This document shows positions 1 through 6,004 of a stretch of DNA of 64,000 nucleotides, piece after piece. This DNA is from Flavobacteriales bacterium UBA6057 (GTDB lineage Bacteria > Bacteroidota > Bacteroidia > Flavobacteriales_G > Salibacteraceae). The DNA is taken from contig DIYJ01000009.1 of the NCBI GenBank assembly GCA_002428995.1, positions 124,001 to 188,000 on the forward strand, given 5' to 3'. A model generated the notes under the pieces. That model saw nothing but the letters and a program-made list of their open reading frames with translations. It was not told the DNA's origin and searched no databases. Position numbers and translations under genes: made by a program. Every line of letters begins with the position of its first letter. Position 1 is the stretch's first letter.

Positions 1-71
1 ACGTGGAGTACTATGATGCTCCCTACCGCACCTATGGCTATGGTGCAACAGAGGTGGTCATCCATCGATGA
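1..71 (+). CDS. 3' end of a truncated protein gene
   Basis: An open frame runs from the window edge (first full codon at 3) to a TGA at 69-71 and gives 22 C-terminal residues rich in Tyr and Gly (…YRTYGYGATEVVIHR). The other two frames either close early (frame 2) or run into the RNase P gene (frame 1). The stop lies only 20 nt before the predicted 5' end of rnpB, so this gene may be read into rnpB or end beside its promoter. I do not recognise the family from this short tail. Confidence 0.45.
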   Translation, partial: VEYYDAPYRTYGYGATEVVIHR

Positions 72-116
72 TTTCGGAATAGCTTTGCAACGCAATTCGT
101 TCTGTCGCTCTTTGGA

Positions 117-186
117 TTCGAAGCTTCAGCGAAACATCAGCTTGTTGGTGGAAGGCGAACACGTTCACCTTCGTTGAAGCTTCGAT
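117..186 (+). repeat. Palindromic hairpin insertion in the P3 region of rnpB
   Basis: tcgaagcttcagcgaa at 118-133 pairs over 16 bp (one G-U pair) with ttcgttgaagcttcga at 170-185. The 36-nt interior holds a second small hairpin, aggcgaac/gttcacct. The insertion lies between P1 and the conserved core that starts at about 194, where the peripheral helix P3 is expected. The core octamer GAAGCTTC occurs in both arms and again in the hairpin at 355-382. Confidence 0.7.
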
Positions 187-354
187 GAATAAGGGAGGAA
201 AGTCCGGACAGCACAGGGCAGCATACCGTTTGTCAAAGACGGGGTTTGGTTGAGCGATTGACCAGGCACAGAGAGGGCCGCAGAAAATAACCGCCTATGT
301 CGGGGCTTTGGTGAGGGAGGATTATCATTGAGCAGATTGCCTGATGATTGGACA

Positions 355-382
355 GCCTGCCTTCGCTGAAGCTTCGGCAGGC
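355..382 (+). repeat. GAAGCTTC-core hairpin in the P12 region of rnpB
   Basis: gcctgcc at 355-361 pairs with ggcaggc at 376-382 around an interior that contains the palindrome gaagcttc. It lies just before the conserved gtaagagctcac segment, where the variable P12 helix of type A RNase P RNA belongs. The sequence resembles the small dispersed palindromes common in Bacteroidota intergenic DNA. That resemblance is from general knowledge and is not tested here. Confidence 0.65.
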
Positions 383-603
383 AAGGGTGAAAATGTGAGG
401 TAAGAGCTCACGATGCCATCGGGCAACCGATGGGATGGGTAAACCTTGTGCGCTGAGAGGCCGCATAAACCCGGGTTCTCCTTTTGGGAGATAAGGACGG
501 CCCGTTCGATCCGGGAGGGTAGGCTGAATAGATAAATGACAGAATCCCTGTTCGAGCAATTGGATGGGGAACAGAATCCGGCTTATAGAATTGCACAAAA
601 AAA

Positions 604-631
604 GGCGGGCAACATGGTTGCTCGCCTTTTT
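604..631 (+). terminator. Rho-independent terminator of rnpB
   Basis: ggcgggcaac at 604-613 pairs with gttgctcgcc at 617-626 (one G-U) around a 3-nt loop and is followed by TTTTT. It starts ten bases after the end of the P1 helix of rnpB. An A-tract on the 5' side makes it symmetric. Confidence 0.9.
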
Positions 632-970
632 AAACGATCACTTACTACTAAGCTTTCATTGATGAAGAGGTATGGGGTGAACCAGCGCTCGTTTCGGTCA
701 CCTTTCTCGATCTGCGAGTGTTTAGGTTGGTTAGAGTCCGAAGCAGTAGATCCTTTAGATCAAAAGACTCTTTGAAAGGAGGCTTATGCGCTCAAAGCAT
801 ACCCCGTGGTTAGGTAGGAATAGTTCAAGTAAGGATCTTCTCCATAGAATAGGTTTAGTTAGCAATAGGTGTGAACGAATATAGTAACTTGAGTTAAATA
901 ATCCTTAATAATGACTCATTCATCGAATTAAATCTCTCTTTTGTCGAAGAAACAGTGCGTTGAAACGAGG
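632..970. other. Intergenic stretch with no recognised feature
   Basis: About 340 bp lie between the rnpB terminator and the 3' end of the pgpH-like gene. I see no RNA gene, repeat or convincing coding frame. A 32-codon frame at 786-884 follows an aaggagg-like sequence, but its product has no recognisable features and Bacteroidota rarely rely on such sites. Confidence 0.5.
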
Positions 971-3016
971 TCAGTCGTAGCTGATCCTGTGGTGGTAGAT
1001 GCTCCGCAATGCACTCTTCAACGCCCGCTTCGCTTCCTGAATCTCGCTGTAGGTGATGGGAGCTTCTTCAAACTGCCCCTCACTCACTTGATGTGTAATG
1101 ATTGCTTCCACCAGTTTATCCAAGGAATCCGTGTCCGTCTTTTTCAGGCTTCGTGAAGCCGCCTCGATGGAATCGGCCATCATGAGAATGGCAGTTTCTT
1201 TGGTAAATGGCTTGGGGCCGGGATAGGAGAACTTGCTGACATCCACTTCCTCCGTACTCGCTTCCTGCGCCAGACGATGGAAGTAGCGCACCTTGCTGGT
1301 GCCATGATGTGTGCGAATGAACTGGATGATCTGCACCGGAATGCGCTCCTGCTTGCACAACTCTGCTCCCTTGCTTACATGGTCTATGATGATGCGTGCG
1401 CTTTCTTCCGGTTCCAGTTCATCGTGTGGATTGTGATCGGGTAGCTGATTCTCAATGAAGTACTGAGGTTCGTTCATCTTCCCGATGTCGTGATACATCG
1501 CAGCCGTGCGCAACAGGATGGGATCACCTCCGATAGCTCCTGCGATCTTTTCGGCCAGGTTGGCCACTTGCAATGAATGTTGGAAGGTGCCCGGAGCTTT
1601 TACAGCCAGCTCCTTCAACAAGGGCTGCTTGCTCTCGCCCAACTCCAGGAGCGTGGTTTCTGAGATGTATCCGAAGATCTTTTCCACCAGATAAACCAGA
1701 GGAAACACCAGTGTACACAACAGCGCGTTGATGGCAAACCATCCGTAGTTGAGCGAAACGAGTGCGCTAAAGTTGCCGTTCTGTGCCAGCGACATGAAGG
1801 TGAAGATGAGCGAATAGCCCAGGAACACCAGCAGGGCCGTAGTGAGGATGCGAGAGCGCCTTGTGGAAGATGCTTGGTAAAGTGTTGCTATGGAAATGGC
1901 CGCCACTTGGGTCACGGTAAACTCCACGGCATTTGGATAGAACAAAGAAATGAGCAAGGTGAGCACCACAAAGCTGAAGATCGATACCCTGAAGTCGTAG
2001 AATACCCGAAGCAGCAACGGCATGATACCAATGGGGATGACGTAAATCGAAATGTTTGCACTGTTAATCGCCAGCGAACAGGCGGCAAAGGAAATACCGA
2101 TGAGCACCATCGACAGCGTCACCGGACGAGGGTCGTTGTGGATGCTCGGCAGGTTCAGTGTGATATAGGCCGAAAGCAGGAGCAGCAGCAGAACAGCTAA
2201 ACCCATTTCACCTACAATGGAGAGGTCGAAGCCCTGTTCCAGCAAGTTGCGCTCTTCCATCTCCTTTTCAAGGCTTTGCAGCACTTTCAGGTGATAGGCG
2301 TCTACAATGTCTCCCTGATCGATGATCGCCTGGCCTCTATTCACCTTGCCCTCTACCGGAAGAATGTCGGCAAGCTTCGCGTCCAGGAGTTTCTGCGTCA
2401 GAGGATCATTAAATTGAAGGTTGGGGCGCAGTACTTCCAAGGCTACACCGGCCAAAACCGCTGCCAGCGAATCCTGAGCGGAAATGGACTGCAGGGAATC
2501 ATTCACTTTTTGCAGCGAGAGAAACTCTCCCACCCGCACCGGTTTGAGCGCGCCCTGCTTGTCCAGTAAAAGGGTATGCACCGGACTCAGTCCCTTGAGT
2601 GAAACATGTTGAGCCAGAATACCCCGATCCATCCACAGCTCTAACTGCAGCTCAATGGCGAGTCGGAGTGAATCAGCAAAAGCAGAATCCACAGATACCA
2701 ATGGAATGGAAGCCGTGTTCACGCGATACTCATCCAACACCTCTGATGTACGCTCTGGCTGATAGGTAAATACAGGCTCCTGTGAAGTTTTCAGATCTTC
2801 TGCTTCTTGCTGGAGTTCAGCCTCGGTTTTGCGAATGCTAAAGTCAAAGGGCGCCAATAGTCGCTCGTGCTTCCAAGGTTGATCGGGCTGATACTCAAAC
2901 TGGAACAGCGCCTTTTTAGGAAGGAAAAGCAGGATGACAATGAGCGTGAACGCCACAGCCAGCGCACGCTGCAAAAGAGGAAAATTGCGCAACAGTTCGT
3001 TCCAGCGCTGCTTCAT
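971..3016 (-). CDS. pgpH: 7TM-HD family phosphohydrolase, probable cyclic-di-AMP phosphodiesterase (PgpH type)
   Basis: The 681-residue protein has an N-terminal membrane anchor, an extracytoplasmic 7TMR-HDED region (roughly 40-260), a block of seven hydrophobic segments (about 265-460) and a cytoplasmic HD domain from about 475. The metal-binding residues of the HD fold are visible: H480, H509-D510 (MYHDIGKM), H570-H571 (RTHHG) and D615 (MMADSIEA). Characterised PgpH proteins hydrolyse c-di-AMP to pApA, so this one probably lowers the cellular level of that messenger. Length and domain order are normal. It is divergent from the thiolase gene, with 130 bp between the two starts. The substrate is inferred from the family. 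Confidence 0.9.
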   Translation of the reverse strand: MKQRWNELLRNFPLLQRALAVAFTLIVILLFLPKKALFQFEYQPDQPWKHERLLAPFDFSIRKTEAELQQEAEDLKTSQEPVFTYQPERTSEVLDEYRVNTASIPLVSVDSAFADSLRLAIELQLELWMDRGILAQHVSLKGLSPVHTLLLDKQGALKPVRVGEFLSLQKVNDSLQSISAQDSLAAVLAGVALEVLRPNLQFNDPLTQKLLDAKLADILPVEGKVNRGQAIIDQGDIVDAYHLKVLQSLEKEMEERNLLEQGFDLSIVGEMGLAVLLLLLLSAYITLNLPSIHNDPRPVTLSMVLIGISFAACSLAINSANISIYVIPIGIMPLLLRVFYDFRVSIFSFVVLTLLISLFYPNAVEFTVTQVAAISIATLYQASSTRRSRILTTALLVFLGYSLIFTFMSLAQNGNFSALVSLNYGWFAINALLCTLVFPLVYLVEKIFGYISETTLLELGESKQPLLKELAVKAPGTFQHSLQVANLAEKIAGAIGGDPILLRTAAMYHDIGKMNEPQYFIENQLPDHNPHDELEPEESARIIIDHVSKGAELCKQERIPVQIIQFIRTHHGTSKVRYFHRLAQEASTEEVDVSKFSYPGPKPFTKETAILMMADSIEAASRSLKKTDTDSLDKLVEAIITHQVSEGQFEEAPITYSEIQEAKRALKSALRSIYHHRISYD

Positions 3017-3071
3017 TCTGGCGAAAGTAATACGCTTTGTAAAAGAACTATGCCCCGGGGTTACGGTTGTT

Positions 3072-3110
3072 TACATTTGCCGCTCAAAAGCGGGCCCTTT
3101 TTCGAAGGGC
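3072..3110 (+). promoter_or_regulatory. Candidate promoter -7 element and 5' leader hairpins of the thiolase gene
   Basis: TACATTTG at 3072-3079 matches the Bacteroidota -7 consensus TAnnTTTG. No clear -33 TTTG lies at the usual spacing. Two small hairpins follow directly: ccgct-caaa-agcgg (3080-3093) and gccctt-tttcg-aagggc (3094-3110). They would lie in the 5' leader if transcription starts near 3086, or overlap the start region. They might act in mRNA stability. The assignment rests on sequence only. Confidence 0.4.
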
Positions 3111-3146
3111 TGATTCATTCAACGCACAAATAAAGAATTGAAGGAT

Positions 3147-4322
3147 ATGAAAGAAGTCGTCATCGTTTCTGCCGTTCGAACACCCATCGGCAGTTTCATG
3201 GGCAGTTTGAGTTCCGTTCCAGCAACAAAACTTGGAGCCGCAGCCATTACAGGAGCAGTAGAACGCGCTGGAGTAGAAGCTAAGGATGTACAGGAAGTAT
3301 TCATGGGTAATGTATTGCAAGCTGGTGTGGGGCAAGCGCCCGCGCGTCAGGCTGCAATATTTGCCGGATTGAGCGAAGAAGTGCCTTGCACCACTGTCAA
3401 CAAGGTTTGCGCTTCAGGTATGAAGGCTGTGATGTTGGGAGCTCAGTCCATTATGATTGGTCACAATGACATTGTGGTGGCCGGTGGTATGGAGAGCATG
3501 TCACAGACTCCACACTACGTTTCCATGCGATCAGGCCACAAGTACGGACCGGGTAAAATGGTAGACGGCATCATCAACGATGGTTTGATGGATGTTTACT
3601 CCAACCAGCTCATGGGCAACTGCGCTGAGTTGTGTGCTAAGGAATACGAGTTCAGCCGCGAAGACCAGGACAATTTCGCCATTGATAGCTACAAGCGCTC
3701 AGCCAAGGCTTGGGAAAATGGCTGGTTCAAGGATGAGGTCATTCCAGTAGCCGTTCCTCAGCGCAAGGGAGATCCTATCATGGTTTCTGAGGACGAAGAG
3801 TACAAGAACGTGAAGTTCGAAAAGATTCCTGCCCTGCGTCCCGTATTTGAAAAAGACGGAACTGTAACAGCAGCCAACGCTTCAACCTTGAATGATGGAG
3901 CTTCTGCTCTTGTATTGATGAGCGCTGAAAAGGCTCAGGAATTGGGAATTACTCCGATCGCTAAGATTCGATCGTTTGGAGATGCAGCTCAGAGCAGCGA
4001 ATGGTTCACAACAGCTCCTTCCAAGGCTGTGCCCGTGGCATTGAAGAGAGCAGGACTTGAAGTTGGTGACGTTGATTTCTGGGAACTGAACGAGGCATTC
4101 TCCGTAGTGAGCCTTGCCAACATGAAGATCCTCGGATTGGATCCCGAGAAGGTGGACGTTCACGGTGGAGCAGTTTCCATTGGTCACCCGCTCGGAAACT
4201 CCGGAAGCCGTATTCTGGTTACCCTGATCAACGTCTTGAAGCAGCAAGGCGGTAAAATCGGAGGTGCAGGTATTTGCAACGGAGGTGGTGGTGCCAGCGC
4301 GATGATTGTAGAGCTGGTTTAA
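3147..4322 (+). CDS. Acetyl-CoA C-acetyltransferase (thiolase)
   Basis: This 391-residue thiolase interconverts two acetyl-CoA (or a 3-ketoacyl-CoA plus CoA) in fatty-acid beta-oxidation or ketone-body metabolism. The N-terminus (MKEVVIVSAVRTPIGSF) is typical. Catalytic Cys88 lies in VNKVCASGM, the active-site His in SIGHPLGNSG, and the second Cys in GICNGGGGASA near the C-terminus. I chose ATG at 3147, which gives the family's standard N-terminus, over an in-frame TTG three codons upstream. It stands alone, with its own terminator at 4347. Acetoacetyl-CoA specificity is the usual reading for this length but is not proven. Confidence 0.93.
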   Translation: MKEVVIVSAVRTPIGSFMGSLSSVPATKLGAAAITGAVERAGVEAKDVQEVFMGNVLQAGVGQAPARQAAIFAGLSEEVPCTTVNKVCASGMKAVMLGAQSIMIGHNDIVVAGGMESMSQTPHYVSMRSGHKYGPGKMVDGIINDGLMDVYSNQLMGNCAELCAKEYEFSREDQDNFAIDSYKRSAKAWENGWFKDEVIPVAVPQRKGDPIMVSEDEEYKNVKFEKIPALRPVFEKDGTVTAANASTLNDGASALVLMSAEKAQELGITPIAKIRSFGDAAQSSEWFTTAPSKAVPVALKRAGLEVGDVDFWELNEAFSVVSLANMKILGLDPEKVDVHGGAVSIGHPLGNSGSRILVTLINVLKQQGGKIGGAGICNGGGGASAMIVELV

Positions 4323-4346
4323 GTATTCACTTTCTATGAATAGAAC

Positions 4347-4378
4347 AGAAAAGGCGCTTCGGGCGCCTTTTCTTTTTT
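4347..4378 (+). terminator. Terminator of the thiolase gene
   Basis: agaaaaggcgc at 4347-4357 pairs with gcgccttttct at 4363-4373 around ttcgg, followed by a T-run. It begins 24 nt after the thiolase stop codon. Confidence 0.92.
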
Positions 4379-4498
4379 AGTCTAATGGGGCCGTGTTTAC
4401 CATTGTTTTTGATGCCTAACAAATCCACGTTCAAAAAACACGGAAGGGCATTTAATGAAGGATGAGCACGGTCGTATTTTGGCTGCGAATTTCAGCGT

Positions 4499-5290
4499 AT
4501 GGCGTTTCATTTTGGCATCAGCATCTTGAGTTCTATTCCCGGTAGGGTGGAGCCCGCTGATGCGTCAGAAATGGTCACTCAACTGTTGTTTGGAGAACAT
4601 TACTCCATCCTCGAAAAGCGGAAGAAGTGGTTGCGCATCAAGGTGGCGAAGGATGGCTACGAATGCTGGATCGACAAAAAGCAACACCACGAAATTGGAG
4701 AGAAATTCTTCCAGCGCCTCGAGAAGCAGAAGTTCATTCCGTCATCCCTCGAGCTGGTGAGTCTGGTGCGCAGTGTTTCTTCCAGTGAATACATTCCCAT
4801 TGTTGCCGGAAGCTCATTGCCTTTCCTCAAGGAAAACATCTTCCAGATCGACCGCGAAAAATTTGAGTTTGATGGAGTCGCTCAGTTGAAGGCGGAACGT
4901 AAGAATAAGGAGCTATTGGAGCAAAATGCTCGTCTTTTTCTCAACGCACCCTACCTCTGGGGAGGCCGCCAACCCTTTGGAATTGATTGCTCAGGGTTTA
5001 CGCAGGTCTGCTACAAGATGATTGGGATCAACATTCCCCGGGATAGCTACCAGCAGGCCAGCCTCGGACATTCTCTCAGCTTCATCGAGGAAGCTGAACC
5101 TGGAGACCTCGCCTTTTTTGACAACGAGGAAGGAAGAATCATCCACGTAGGGATGCTGCTCCACGAGAACCAGATCATTCACGCTTCCGGCAAGGTTCGC
5201 ATTGATCGCATCGATCATCAGGGAATCTACAATAACGACATCCGCGACTACTCCCACCGACTGAGGATCATCAAAAGGATCATTGATTAG
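4499..5290 (+). CDS. SH3-like plus NlpC/P60 family cysteine hydrolase
   Basis: The 263-residue protein has an N-terminal SH3-type region (about 5-65) and a C-terminal NlpC/P60 domain (about 135-255). The likely catalytic triad is Cys164 (GIDCSGF), His216 (IIHVGML) and His228 or a nearby polar residue (IIHASG). Such enzymes cut the D-gamma-Glu to diamino acid bond of peptidoglycan stem peptides, often in recycling. No signal peptide is visible at the ATG used, so a cytoplasmic or periplasm-independent role (dipeptidyl-peptidase VI-like) is plausible. It is a single gene, with an inverted-repeat element after its stop. Confidence 0.9.
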   Translation: MAFHFGISILSSIPGRVEPADASEMVTQLLFGEHYSILEKRKKWLRIKVAKDGYECWIDKKQHHEIGEKFFQRLEKQKFIPSSLELVSLVRSVSSSEYIPIVAGSSLPFLKENIFQIDREKFEFDGVAQLKAERKNKELLEQNARLFLNAPYLWGGRQPFGIDCSGFTQVCYKMIGINIPRDSYQQASLGHSLSFIEEAEPGDLAFFDNEEGRIIHVGMLLHENQIIHASGKVRIDRIDHQGIYNNDIRDYSHRLRIIKRIID

Positions 5291-5301
5291 ACTGTTTGGA
5301 T

Positions 5302-5406
5302 GATCAGATAATTAGATGATTAGATCATTGTAGGAGGACAGGGGTTCTGATGATGGCTCGGTGAAACCCGCATCAACTGATCATCTAATCAACTAATCAT
5401 CTGATC
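5302..5406. repeat. Long imperfect inverted repeat downstream of the NlpC/P60 gene
   Basis: Arms at 5302-5328 and 5380-5406 are complementary at 24 of 27 positions. They are made of repeated words such as GATTAGAT and GATCAGAT, with 51 nt between them. The element starts 11 nt after the upstream stop codon. It may form a large hairpin at the mRNA 3' end, but it lacks a T-run. Its composition resembles the simple-word repeats at 38453-38573 and 54557-54580, which also sit right after stop codons. Confidence 0.75.
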
Positions 5407-5468
5407 AATTAAGAAATAGGAATTCCAGCTCTTGGAAACTTCCTAGCCTGTAAAAGCTGGCCAGCAAC

Positions 5469-5476
5469 TATTTTTG
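5469..5476 (+). promoter_or_regulatory. Candidate promoter -7 element (TATTTTTG)
   Basis: The octamer is an exact match to TAnnTTTG and ends 6 nt before the TTG start of the lipoprotein gene at 5483. If used, the transcript would be almost leaderless. No convincing -33 motif is seen, so a chance match is possible. Confidence 0.35.
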
Positions 5477-5482
5477 CTCGCT

Positions 5483-6004
5483 TTGAAAAAACTGGCCTTT
5501 CTAGCAGCAGTCTTGTCTATTGTTTTCTCGTCCTGCCATCGCAAAACGATGGAGGCAACCCGCGTGTCTTCTGCTCCCGTGAATGAAGCTAAGGCTTCAA
5601 ATACCGCGAAGTCTGATGACGAAGCAATGGCTATGCAGGAAGGTGGACCGCAAATGGAGGGACCGGTGAACTCATCGATTTTAGGAACCATAGTGGATTT
5701 TGCAGAACTGGATCAGCCTGTCGCTGAGACGTCACCTTGCTCGAAGCATCCGTGCAGAGCGCTGGTTCATGTACAAAATGTACTCCGCTTTGGCAGCAAC
5801 TACCACGGCCAGTTCAACCCGGGAGACACGATCCCCATCACGTTTGCCTTCACAATGGCGCCAACCAAGGATCTTTTTCCCGAATTCAACCAACATCTTC
5901 CGGGATTGCAACCCGGTGACAGCTTCCAAGCTGAACTTCTCGAAAGGGGCGGTGTTGAGAATAGCTACACCGTTCAGATGTATGATCTAACTGACAAGAA
6001 ATGA
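5483..6004 (+). CDS. Predicted lipoprotein of unknown function
   Basis: The 173-residue product starts with a lipoprotein signal: two lysines, a hydrophobic stretch and a lipobox ending …VFSSC, with the lipidated Cys at about residue 16. No ATG is available before this signal, so I chose TTG at 5483, which puts KK directly after the initiator. A second in-frame TTG lies at 5474. The mature part has a low-complexity, Met- and Ala-rich stretch and then a compact domain with a CSKHPC pair of cysteines that I cannot place in a family. Its stop overlaps the ATG of the next gene (ATGA), so the two are very probably one operon and may act together at the cell surface. Confidence 0.75.
   Translation: MKKLAFLAAVLSIVFSSCHRKTMEATRVSSAPVNEAKASNTAKSDDEAMAMQEGGPQMEGPVNSSILGTIVDFAELDQPVAETSPCSKHPCRALVHVQNVLRFGSNYHGQFNPGDTIPITFAFTMAPTKDLFPEFNQHLPGLQPGDSFQAELLERGGVENSYTVQMYDLTDKK

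Larger units (their letters stand above)
92..594 (+). ncRNA. rnpB: RNase P RNA (bacterial type A)
   Basis: This is the catalytic RNA of RNase P, which matures tRNA 5' ends. The conserved 5' core gaggaaagtccggac starts at about 194, the P10/P11 motif ggtaagagctcac lies near 400, and the universal 3' core acagaatccggcttat is at 571-586. The ends are set by the P1 helix: gcaattc at 92-98 pairs exactly with gaattgc at 588-594. The length of about 503 nt is well above the 330-420 nt usual for the family. The excess sits largely in the peripheral P3 and P12 regions, where palindromic hairpins with the core GAAGCTTC are inserted. A strong terminator follows at 604-631. Confidence 0.95.

Noticed and set aside
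536..775. Open frame overlapping the end of rnpB
   Set aside because: It runs across the RNase P 3' core and the terminator, so it is not a gene.
786..884. 32-codon frame after an aaggagg-like sequence
   Set aside because: No signal, domain or family likeness, and Shine-Dalgarno sites mean little in Bacteroidota.
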